From Lachnospiraceae bacterium (GTDB taxonomy: Bacteria; Bacillota; Clostridia; Lachnospirales; Lachnospiraceae): 64,000 nt of DNA. The stretch covers positions 1-64,000 of the forward strand of contig JAAWBG010000016.1 in assembly GCA_022792535.1 (NCBI GenBank), written 5' to 3'. The notes under the pieces were generated by a model. It searched no databases, was not told where the DNA came from, and saw only the letters and a list, made by a program, of their open reading frames with translations. Numbering within the stretch: position 1 is the stretch's first letter; the number at the start of each line of letters is the position of its first letter. Below, piece by piece: positions 1-7,225 of this stretch. The translations under genes were made by a program, and so were the position numbers.

Positions 1-182
1 CTATAAGAGAAAAATAATATGCACACTCGTGCACAAGGAATATGTCGCAAAAGCGACTGCACTCGGCGCGTCAAAGTGTACAATCCCCTCAAGATTGAGG
101 GGTAGGGAAGTTGATGTGGGCTTGCCCACTTTGTTCTCTTATAGGAAATTCCATGTCACGCTAAAGCGTGAAAGTATCTTCC
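1..182. repeat. Interspersed structured repeat, copy A (5' end cut by window)
   Basis: First of five copies of a repeat of about 185 bp. It holds a chain of short hairpins: GCAC-actc-GTGC near 21, GTCGC-aaaa-GCGAC near 44-57, CCCCTC-aagatt-GAGGGG near 95-112 and GTGGGC-tt-GCCCAC near 116-129. It ends in a longer palindrome (TCTTATAGGAA ... TTCCCTATAAGA, about 137-190) with an internal CACGC-taaa-GCGTG stem. Copy B follows in direct tandem with a period of 182 bp. No coding function is apparent. Confidence 0.85.
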
Positions 183-352
183 CTATAAGAGAAAAATAAT
201 ATGCGCACTCGTGCAAAAGGAATATGTCGCAAAAGCGACTGCACTCGGCGCGTCAAAGTGTACAATCCCCTCAAGATTGAGGGGTGGGGAAGTTGATGTG
301 GGCTTGCCCACTTTGTTCTTCTATAGGAAATTCCTTGTCACGTTGAAGCGTC
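183..352. repeat. Interspersed structured repeat, copy B
   Basis: Nearly identical to copy A, with only a few differences in the body. The closing palindrome is decayed: the right arm after about 345 degenerates into a T/A-rich stretch. It ends roughly 120 bp before thiC. A 61-codon open frame through it (211-396) has no ribosome binding site and follows the repeat, so I treat it as non-coding. Confidence 0.85.
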
Positions 353-368
353 TTTTTTATAAAAAATA

Positions 369-397
369 TTGCTTTGCAATTGTGTTTGGCGTATGAG
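369..397 (+). promoter_or_regulatory. Possible thiC promoter
   Basis: TTGCTT (369-374) and TATGAG (392-397) stand 17 bp apart about 75 bp upstream of thiC. The -10 box is weak. A short hairpin (AGAGAAG-gaat-CTTCTCT, about 399-416) follows. No TPP-riboswitch hallmarks are visible between here and the thiC start. Confidence 0.35.
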
Positions 398-470
398 GAG
401 AGAAGGAATCTTCTCTGGCTGATGATCAATAGATATGTGAAACTATGTAAGGATTTTAAGGAGGAAAATT

Positions 471-1775
471 ATGAGAGAATATGCAACTCAGATGGAAGCG
501 GCCCGCAAGGGAATTGTGACAGAGGAATTGAAAAAGGTGGCAAAGAAGGAACGGATGACGCCAGAGGAGTTAATGCCTTTGGTGGCAGAGGGAAAAGTGG
601 TGATCTGCGCCAATAAAAAGCATACTTGTATTGATCCAGAAGGCGTGGGCTCTATGCTTCGGACAAAGATCAATGTAAATCTTGGGGTGTCGCGGGATTG
701 TAAAGATTATAATATAGAGATGGAAAAGGTAATGGAGGCGGTAAATATGGGAGCCCATGCCATCATGGACCTTTCCTCTCACGGAGACACGATTCCCTTC
801 CGCAGAAAACTTACGTCTGAATGTCCGGCTATGATCGGCACTGTGCCGGTGTATGATTCGGTGATCCATTATCAAAGGGATCTGGCTACTTTGTCAGCAA
901 AAGATTTTATTGATGTGGTAAGGCTCCATGCAGAGGATGGCGTGGACTTTGTGACCCTTCACTGCGGAATTACCCGAAAAACCATTGAACAGATTAAGAA
1001 ACATAAACGGAAGATGAATATTGTGTCCCGCGGCGGTTCCCTGGTATTTGCCTGGATGTGTATGACAGGGGAAGAAAATCCTTTCTATGAGTATTACGAT
1101 GAGATATTAGAGATCTGCCGGGAGTATGACGTAACCATTTCTTTAGGAGACGCCTGCCGGCCAGGATGTTTGGCAGACGGATCAGATGTGTGCCAGATTG
1201 AAGAACTGGTGCGCTTAGGAGAATTGACCAAGCGGGCCTGGGAAAAAGATGTGCAGGTTATGGTGGAAGGACCAGGTCATATGCCTATGGATCAGATTGC
1301 CGCTAATATGAAAATCCAGCAGACTATTTGTATGGGAGCGCCTTTTTATGTGTTAGGACCTATTGTAACAGATATTGCGCCAGGCTATGATCATATTACT
1401 TCCGCGATTGGAGGAGCCATTGCAGCTCAAAATGGAGCCGCATTCTTGTGTTATGTAACTCCGGCAGAACATTTGGCCCTGCCGAATGTGGAAGATGTGA
1501 AACAGGGAATTATTGCGTCTAAGATCGCAGCTCATGCGGCAGATATTGCAAAAGGCGTGCGGGGAGCAAGAGAGATAGACGACCGCATGGCAGATGCAAG
1601 AAGAGCTTTGGACTGGGAGGCGCAGTGGGCGTGTGCTATGGACCCTGAGACAGCCAAAAAGATCCGGGATGACAGAAAACCAGAACATGACGATACTTGT
1701 TCTATGTGCGGTAAATTCTGTGCAGTGCGGAGTATGAACAAGGCATTATCTGGAGAATATATTGATATTTTGTAA
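471..1775 (+). CDS. thiC: Phosphomethylpyrimidine synthase ThiC
   Basis: Radical-SAM enzyme that rearranges 5-aminoimidazole ribotide to HMP-phosphate, the pyrimidine half of thiamin. The 434 residues correspond to the short ThiC form, lacking the N-terminal extension of the enterobacterial enzyme. Family stretches such as [13 protein letters not shown] and the C-terminal iron-sulfur motif are present. The cysteines are C410, C413 and C417, spaced CX2CX3C rather than the CX2CX4C of the long form. The start has a strong AAGGAGG site at 459-465. It is the first gene of a thiC-W-M-E-D cluster; the gap to thiW is 83 bp. Identification is firm. Confidence 0.97.
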   Translation: MREYATQMEAARKGIVTEELKKVAKKERMTPEELMPLVAEGKVVICANKKHTCIDPEGVGSMLRTKINVNLGVSRDCKDYNIEMEKVMEAVNMGAHAIMDLSSHGDTIPFRRKLTSECPAMIGTVPVYDSVIHYQRDLATLSAKDFIDVVRLHAEDGVDFVTLHCGITRKTIEQIKKHKRKMNIVSRGGSLVFAWMCMTGEENPFYEYYDEILEICREYDVTISLGDACRPGCLADGSDVCQIEELVRLGELTKRAWEKDVQVMVEGPGHMPMDQIAANMKIQQTICMGAPFYVLGPIVTDIAPGYDHITSAIGGAIAAQNGAAFLCYVTPAEHLALPNVEDVKQGIIASKIAAHAADIAKGVRGAREIDDRMADARRALDWEAQWACAMDPETAKKIRDDRKPEHDDTCSMCGKFCAVRSMNKALSGEYIDIL

Positions 1776-1858
1776 TGATTCAGACCCGCTGAAAATAGCA
1801 ATTTAGAGCATTTAAATTTATTTAAAAGGAACTGAGAGGTCAAAAAGGGAGGAAAGGA

Positions 1859-2368
1859 ATGAAAACAAATGTAAAAAAGCTGGCGATAGCAGGAATGATG
1901 ACAGCCCTGGGCGTTTGTCTGTCGGCCTTTTCTATTCCGGTGGGAGCTTCCAGATGTTTTCCGATCCAGCATCTTTTGAATGTGCTGGCAGGTGTGTTTT
2001 TAGGTCCTGGATATGCGGTGGGATTTGCGTTTTCCACATCATTAATTCGTAACTTGATGGGTACTGGAAGCCTCCTTGCCTTTCCGGGCAGTATGGTGGG
2101 AGCATGGCTGGGAGCAGTGTTGTTTCGATATACCGGAAAAGTATGGACCGCTATTTTGGGAGAGGCTGCAGGTACAGGAATCCTGGGAGGGATGCTTTGC
2201 TATCCCGTTGCAAGGCTTTTGATGGGCAATAAAGAGGCAGCTTTATTTACCTATGTGCTTCCCTTTTTGATCAGCACCATAGGAGGATGCGTACTGGCGG
2301 CCCTTCTTTTGGGTGTGCTGTATAAATCGGGAGCAGTTCGATATTTGCAAGGAATGGTGGAGAAGTGA
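1859..2368 (+). CDS. thiW: ECF transporter S component ThiW (thiazole uptake)
   Basis: Small, very hydrophobic protein of 169 residues with about five or six predicted membrane helices. It has the N-terminal helix and AxxxA-type pattern (LAIAGMMTALGVCLSAFSIP) of ECF S components. ThiW members are assigned to uptake of the thiazole precursor of thiamin and use a shared EcfAA'T energising module, which is not in this window. The assignment rests on family resemblance plus its place between thiC and thiM. The stop codon overlaps the thiM GTG start (GTGA), implying translational coupling. Confidence 0.88.
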   Translation: MKTNVKKLAIAGMMTALGVCLSAFSIPVGASRCFPIQHLLNVLAGVFLGPGYAVGFAFSTSLIRNLMGTGSLLAFPGSMVGAWLGAVLFRYTGKVWTAILGEAAGTGILGGMLCYPVARLLMGNKEAALFTYVLPFLISTIGGCVLAALLLGVLYKSGAVRYLQGMVEK

Positions 2369-3240
2369 GCAGGAAAGATCAGAAGAGAGAGACTGGCTTT
2401 CTTTTTGAGCCAGAACAGATCACAGAGGTATTTAAGAAAATACGACAGCAGAACGGGCTGATTCATATGATTCCCAATACGGTATCGGCTTCTCTGTGTG
2501 CCCATGGCCTTGCAGCGCTGGGAGCCAGGCCCTTAATGGCAGTGGCGCCGGAAGAGATGGCGGAGATTCTGGAGCAGGCAGACGCCTGCGTGATAAATCT
2601 GGGCCAATTGAATCAGGAAAAATTATCAGCGGCAAATCTGGCTCTGCAGTGGGGAAAAGACCTGCAGAAGCCCATAGTTTTAGATCCGGTGGGATGCGGA
2701 GCCTCAACATTTCGAATGCAGGCAGCGGAAAAGCTACTGAAGCTTTCCTGGCGAGGGATTATCAAGGGAAATCAGTCAGAGCTCTACAGTATTCAGCAGA
2801 AGGAACTGACAAAAGAGGGAATTGATTCTAGAAAAAATCGTTGTCTTTCTGATAAAATCCAGCCAGGAAGAGTGTATCTGGCCACAGGCCGGGAAGATTG
2901 TGTTTTGTGGGAAGGACAGAAACTAGAAATGCCCCACAGAAAGAAGATAGTTCACAATATTTTAGGAACAGGATGTCTCTTGGGCGCGGTGACAGGAGCC
3001 TGCTATTGCGCGGCAGCAGAAAAATCTGAAAGGGAAGGCGCATTGCCAAAGGAGGCGGAAGAAACTGGAACAGATCATATGGTGCTGGCGGCAGCGGCGG
3101 CTTCCCGCGGTATGGAATATGCCTTGGAACAGGCAGGAAAGCAATCTGGGTATGGAGGGGCAGTAACAGCGCTTTTAGATGGTCTGGAGGAATTATCAGA
3201 GAAAAAATTTTTAGATTGGTTAAAAGGAGATTTGAAATGA
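2365..3240 (+). CDS. thiM: Hydroxyethylthiazole kinase ThiM
   Basis: Phosphorylates 4-methyl-5-(2-hydroxyethyl)thiazole, the salvage route to the thiazole half of thiamin. Recognisable segments are the substrate pocket near PNTVSA, DPVGCGAS, KGNQSE and the nucleotide/anion-hole motif LGTGCLLGA with the expected catalytic Cys at 204. The start is GTG, overlapping the thiW stop. At 291 aa it is somewhat longer than typical (about 265-275), with an extra charged loop around residues 218-232. Pairing with ThiW supports a thiazole import-and-salvage pathway. Confidence 0.95.
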   Translation: MSRKDQKRETGFLFEPEQITEVFKKIRQQNGLIHMIPNTVSASLCAHGLAALGARPLMAVAPEEMAEILEQADACVINLGQLNQEKLSAANLALQWGKDLQKPIVLDPVGCGASTFRMQAAEKLLKLSWRGIIKGNQSELYSIQQKELTKEGIDSRKNRCLSDKIQPGRVYLATGREDCVLWEGQKLEMPHRKKIVHNILGTGCLLGAVTGACYCAAAEKSEREGALPKEAEETGTDHMVLAAAAASRGMEYALEQAGKQSGYGGAVTALLDGLEELSEKKFLDWLKGDLK

Positions 3241-3845
3241 AACGATGGCTGTATTTGATCGCAGATTTTTCCTGTGGAGAGGATAAGATTGAAGAGGTGT
3301 TAAGAGTCGGCGTAGACTATATTCAGCTTAGAGAGAAAGAGATTTCTTCTGCGGAGTATCTGCAGCGGGCCAGACGACTGCGGGAGATGACACAGAAATA
3401 TAGGACAAAGTTGATTATTAACGACAGAATGGACATTGCCCTTTTAAGCCATGCTGACGGGGTGCATTTGGGACAGGAAGATATTCCGGTTGAAGATGCC
3501 AGAGCCTTTCTGGGAAAGGATGCGGTGATCGGGGCTACTGCAAAGACGGTGGAGCAGGCAAAAAGGGCGGTGGAGCAGGGAGCCGACTATTTAGGAAGCG
3601 GCGCCTGGTTTTTTACAGAGACAAAAAAAGATGCGGTGCCTATCTCAGAAGAAATGTATCGGAATATTCTGCAGGCAGCTCCCGTTCCCAATGTAGCTGT
3701 GGGAGGAATTACCAGAGAAAACTGCAGAAAACCTCTTTCCTGCGGCGCCCATGGACTGGCGGTTTCGGCCGGGATTCTGAAATCTTCCGATCCGGCGGCA
3801 GAGACGGCTTCCATCCGAAAGATCCTGGAAACATGGGAGGGGTAA
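3237..3845 (+). CDS. thiE: Thiamin-phosphate synthase ThiE
   Basis: Couples HMP-diphosphate to thiazole phosphate to give thiamin phosphate. TIM-barrel motifs are visible: QLREKE, LIINDRMDIAL, DGVHLGQED, VAVGGI. The chosen ATG at 3237 overlaps the thiM stop as ATGA and has AAAAGGAGA at 3222-3230; a longer in-frame start at 3216 would have no such site. Length 202 aa is slightly short for the family. The phosphate-binding loop reads GSGAWFFTETK where most homologues read GxGPxFxTxTK, a notable but probably tolerated divergence. Confidence 0.94.
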   Translation: MKRWLYLIADFSCGEDKIEEVLRVGVDYIQLREKEISSAEYLQRARRLREMTQKYRTKLIINDRMDIALLSHADGVHLGQEDIPVEDARAFLGKDAVIGATAKTVEQAKRAVEQGADYLGSGAWFFTETKKDAVPISEEMYRNILQAAPVPNVAVGGITRENCRKPLSCGAHGLAVSAGILKSSDPAAETASIRKILETWEG

Positions 3846-3846
3846 A

Positions 3847-4653
3847 ATGAAGACAGTGTTGACGATAGCAGGCAGCGACTGCAGCGGGGGCGCTGGAATT
3901 CAGGCAGATCTGAAAACCATAGCGGCTCACGGGCTGTATGGGGAAAGTGTGATCACTGCCTTGACAGCCCAGAATACTTTGGGGGTAGCGGAGGTTGTTC
4001 CGGTATCCCCAGATTTTTTAGAGAGACAATTAGAATGCGTTTTTACAGATATCCCGCCGGATGCAGTGAAGATCGGCATGATTCCAGGAAGAGAACAGAT
4101 GAGAGTAATCCGGGATATCTTGAAAAAGTATCAGGCAGAACATATTGTCATGGATACCGTGATGGTTTCCACCAGCGGAAAAACTCTGATGGAACCAGAG
4201 GCCCTTACTTATTATAAACAAGAATTGCTTCCCCTGGCGGAAATTTATACGCCGAATCTTCCAGAAGCAGAGTTATTGTTAAAAACAACCATAAAAACAA
4301 AGGAAGAAAGGGTTGCGGCGGGAAAGGAGTTTGGGTTACAATACAAAGGAAGCGTTTATTTAAAAGGCGGGCATGACCTATGGGCAGCCGATGATCTTTT
4401 GTTTGATCAGGGAAAGATGCTGTGGATGGAAGAAGTTCATATTGAGAATCCCAATACCCATGGAACCGGATGCACCTTGTCTTCTGCCATTGCCTGTGGA
4501 CTGGCCCAGGGATATGGAGTGGAAAAGAGCGTAAGAAACGCCAAACAATATATTACTGGAGCCATTGCAGACGGCTTGGATCTGGGAAAAGGAAATGGAC
4601 CGCTGAATCATATGTATCGCTATGCGCCGGTAAAAGGAACCGCGCTGGATTAG
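3847..4653 (+). CDS. thiD: HMP / HMP-phosphate kinase ThiD
   Basis: Ribokinase-family enzyme that phosphorylates hydroxymethylpyrimidine and its monophosphate to HMP-diphosphate for ThiE. It shows the N-terminal GSDCSGGAGIQAD signature, the YLKGGHD segment and the C-terminal catalytic loop HGTGCTLSSAI. Length 268 aa is normal. The start lies 1 bp after the thiE stop with GGGAGGGG just upstream, so it is in the same operon. No terminator is obvious after it, and a lipoprotein gene follows within 35 bp. Confidence 0.96.
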   Translation: MKTVLTIAGSDCSGGAGIQADLKTIAAHGLYGESVITALTAQNTLGVAEVVPVSPDFLERQLECVFTDIPPDAVKIGMIPGREQMRVIRDILKKYQAEHIVMDTVMVSTSGKTLMEPEALTYYKQELLPLAEIYTPNLPEAELLLKTTIKTKEERVAAGKEFGLQYKGSVYLKGGHDLWAADDLLFDQGKMLWMEEVHIENPNTHGTGCTLSSAIACGLAQGYGVEKSVRNAKQYITGAIADGLDLGKGNGPLNHMYRYAPVKGTALD

Positions 4654-4686
4654 ACCACAAAATTTATGGTAAAGGGGATTTTGCAG

Positions 4687-5580
4687 ATGAGGAAAAAAAT
4701 ACTTTTGCTTGGGTTGGGAATTTGTCTGCTGTTTACCGCCTGTGCAGAGAAAAAATCAAAAGAAAAGGCAGATCAGCCAGATACAAAACAGCAGAAAGAA
4801 GAGACGTCTCAGGAAGCAGAGGAAGGCACAGAAACAGAGAATGAGACCAAGACAGAGACAGAATCATTCGAGGAAGAAAACACAACAGATCTGACCCAGA
4901 TACCGGAAGTGACCTTTACAGATTACTCTCAGGAGATCACAGATGAAGAGAGCGGAGTTCATCTGCTGTCTGTGGCAGAAAACAGTCCAGTAGTTTCCAT
5001 ACCGGAGAATGAGATTGCGGCGGAAAAGATCAATATGACCTTTGAACAGCTTCATATACAGAATCAGAACAATATAGAAGAAGATACTAAGCTGGCCAAA
5101 GACGCCTACAAAGAGCTCTCTGACAGTGAAAAGGAATCTTGGAACGGTTATGGTTACGGTTCTACCTACAAAGTGATGTATGTTTCTACCAGAATTTTAA
5201 GTATTGAGCAAGAGAGCTATCAGTGGCAGGGAGGCGCTCATCCGAATACCTGGACTTCCTCTTACTGCTTTGATGTTACCACAGGAAAGCTGCTGGCTCT
5301 GGCAGATATTTTCACGGATAAAGCAGAGGCCCAAAAGATTGTGGAAAAACATATTTTGGACACCATCACCGGAGAAGAGTATAAAGACGCTTTGATGGAG
5401 GACTATGAAAGTTTTGTGAAAGATATTCTGACAGAGGATGTGTTTTATCTGAATGAAAAGGGGCTGGTAGTGATCTGCAATCCTTATATGGTGACCATTT
5501 ATGCTGCCGGAACCATTGAGATTGAAGTGCCTTATGAAGAGTTAAAAGATGTTATGAACGAGAAGTATATTTTAAATTAA
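4687..5580 (+). CDS. Secreted lipoprotein with DUF4163/DUF3298 (RsiV-like) domains
   Basis: The first 19 residues from the ATG at 4687 form a lipoprotein signal with lipobox LFTAC (C19). An in-frame ATG at 4666 is less likely because the AAGGGG site at 4673-4678 fits 4687 better. A Lys/Glu/Thr-rich linker (about 20-70) is followed by a folded region of the DUF4163 plus DUF3298 type, shown by WQGGAHPN and the following LADIFTD motif. Such domains occur in the anti-sigma factor RsiV and in PdaC; RsiV binds lysozyme. This protein lacks a cytoplasmic anti-sigma part, so a surface binding role is inference only. Confidence 0.75.
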   Translation: MRKKILLLGLGICLLFTACAEKKSKEKADQPDTKQQKEETSQEAEEGTETENETKTETESFEEENTTDLTQIPEVTFTDYSQEITDEESGVHLLSVAENSPVVSIPENEIAAEKINMTFEQLHIQNQNNIEEDTKLAKDAYKELSDSEKESWNGYGYGSTYKVMYVSTRILSIEQESYQWQGGAHPNTWTSSYCFDVTTGKLLALADIFTDKAEAQKIVEKHILDTITGEEYKDALMEDYESFVKDILTEDVFYLNEKGLVVICNPYMVTIYAAGTIEIEVPYEELKDVMNEKYILN

Positions 5581-5617
5581 AGTATTGTGATTAAAATGCT
5601 GGGATAGAGGAAACCTT

Positions 5618-6670
5618 ATGGAAAAATCAAATTTAACCACTTTGTGTTATATTGAAAAAGGAGATCAATATCTGATGCTTCACCGTGTCAAGAAGCAGAA
5701 AGATGTTAATAAAGATAAATGGATAGGAATTGGCGGACATTTTGAGCAGGGCGAAAGTCCGGAGGACTGTCTGATCCGTGAGGTAAAGGAGGAAACCGGT
5801 CTTACATTGACCGGTTTTTCTTTTCGCGGGATCGTCACCTTTTCTGCCGCAGGCTGGCAGACGGAATATATGTGTCTGTACACGGCAGATCGGTTTCAGG
5901 GAGAATTGACAGAGTGTGACGAGGGAACGTTGGAATGGGTAAAAAAAGAAGAATTGATGTCTCTGAATCTATGGGAAGGAGATAAAATATTTTTTCGTCT
6001 GCTAATGGAAGACGCGCCCTTTTTCTCTCTGAAATTAAGCTATGAAGGGGACAGGCTGATAGAAGCTGTGTTGAATGGAAGGTCTTTGGAGCTTCTGGAA
6101 CTGTGCCAGGAAGATGGAAGTTTGACTGGAGTAGTACGGGAACGTTCCATGGTTCATGAAAATGGAGACTTGCACAGAACCTCTCATATCTGGATTCTGC
6201 GTCCTGGGAAGGCGGAAGGGTTTCAGATTTTGATGCAGAAAAGAAGCTCCTGCAAAGATTCTTATCCAGGCTGTTACGATATCTCTGCCGCCGGGCATAT
6301 TCCGGCAGGAGGCGGATATCTGGACTCTGCAGTGCGGGAGCTGGAAGAGGAACTTGGAATCCAGGCTCAGCCGGAGGATTTGAAAGAAGCCTTTTTACAT
6401 TTGGGATATGCGGAAAGTGAATTTTATGGGAAACCCTTTAAGAATGCAGAGGTCAGCATGGTCTATGTCTACGATCTTCCAGTAGAGTGTTCCAGACTGA
6501 AACTTCAGCAAGAAGAAGTGGAATCTGTGGGCTGGATGGACTATGAGACTGTACTGTCAGAAGTGCGCAGAGAAACAGCAGATGGAACTACAGAGAAATA
6601 TTGTGTTTTTTTGGATGAACTGGAGCAGCTGGGAGCCTGGGTCAGAGAAAACCAGAAACAGAAAGAATAG
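5618..6670 (+). CDS. Two-domain Nudix hydrolase (MutT-like plus IDI-like)
   Basis: Two Nudix folds lie in one 350-aa chain. The first box (residues 40-62) is complete: G-x5-E-x7-REVKEETGL, as in 8-oxo-dGTP pyrophosphatases. The second (226-248) reads GHIPAGG...RELEEELGI: the REUxEExGU catalytic part is intact, but the first conserved Glu is Gly. The second half resembles isopentenyl-diphosphate-isomerase-type Nudix proteins of unknown substrate. Residues about 130-180 form a linker. A nucleotide-pool cleaning role is likely for the N-terminal half; the substrate of the C-terminal half cannot be read from sequence. Confidence 0.85.
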   Translation: MEKSNLTTLCYIEKGDQYLMLHRVKKQKDVNKDKWIGIGGHFEQGESPEDCLIREVKEETGLTLTGFSFRGIVTFSAAGWQTEYMCLYTADRFQGELTECDEGTLEWVKKEELMSLNLWEGDKIFFRLLMEDAPFFSLKLSYEGDRLIEAVLNGRSLELLELCQEDGSLTGVVRERSMVHENGDLHRTSHIWILRPGKAEGFQILMQKRSSCKDSYPGCYDISAAGHIPAGGGYLDSAVRELEEELGIQAQPEDLKEAFLHLGYAESEFYGKPFKNAEVSMVYVYDLPVECSRLKLQQEEVESVGWMDYETVLSEVRRETADGTTEKYCVFLDELEQLGAWVRENQKQKE

Positions 6671-6703
6671 ACAAAAGTGTAAAGATGGAGTGTAAAAATA
6701 AAG

Positions 6704-7225
6704 ATGGAAAAGGTGGAATGGAAAGAAACAGAATCTTTTGACAGTGCAGCAGAGTCTTTGGAATCTCAGACAGAAGAAAAGGAGCAATATGAACCGGAAG
6801 ACGTGGTGCGCGTTTACATACAGGCGGAACGAAAGGAAGAACTTCAGGAGATTGTGGAGAGAATCTCAGAAGAAGTGCTGAAAGGAAAAAAATTGGAGGT
6901 ACACAGCCTGCGGACAGAGTCTGGAATTTTGACGGCCAATGTGGGTTATCAAGAGATATCCAGAATCCGGGAAGTAGAGGGAGTGGCATCTGTGGAGCTG
7001 GCGGGAAAGGGAGAGATCCGTCAGGAAGAGGAAGGAAAGACAGATCAGCCGGCTCAAGAAACAAGGACAGAAGCTGTTTTAGAGGAACTGGAAAAACCAG
7101 AGGAAAACAATTCTTTTTTGTGGTTTTTGGGCGGAATTGTTTTTCTACTTCTGGCTGAGGCGGTATGGAAGGGAATCAGAAGACAAAAGAAGGACAGTCA
7201 GGAGAGAGAGGATAAACAAGAATGA
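6704..7225 (+). CDS. Membrane-anchored protein resembling a subtilase propeptide (I9-like)
   Basis: 173 aa: an acidic N-terminus, a compact alpha/beta region (about 32-105), an acidic linker, one transmembrane helix (about 135-153) and a basic tail. There is no signal peptide, so the positive-inside rule suggests N-outside. The segment ISRIREVEGVASVEL closely parallels ELEKIREVEGVEEVF in the propeptide of the subtilase encoded next door. This suggests a separate I9-type inhibitor or folding domain; it is an inference from one motif and matching predicted layout. The stop overlaps the protease ATG (ATGA), so the two are probably translated together. Confidence 0.6.
   Translation: MEKVEWKETESFDSAAESLESQTEEKEQYEPEDVVRVYIQAERKEELQEIVERISEEVLKGKKLEVHSLRTESGILTANVGYQEISRIREVEGVASVELAGKGEIRQEEEGKTDQPAQETRTEAVLEELEKPEENNSFLWFLGGIVFLLLAEAVWKGIRRQKKDSQEREDKQE

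Noticed and set aside
1..352. Tandem repeats as a CRISPR array
   Set aside because: Only two units of 182 bp, no short identical repeats with unique spacers, and no cas genes in the window.
211..396. 61-codon open frame over repeat copy B (and similar frames at 37356-37574 and 51826-52029)
   Set aside because: They translate the same repeat body, have no ribosome binding sites and cross hairpins that vary compensatorily as nucleic acid rather than as codons.
1808..1850. CTGAGAGGT near the thiW start as a TPP riboswitch fragment
   Set aside because: The rest of the TPP aptamer (ACCTGATCTGG-type half) is missing and the space is too short.
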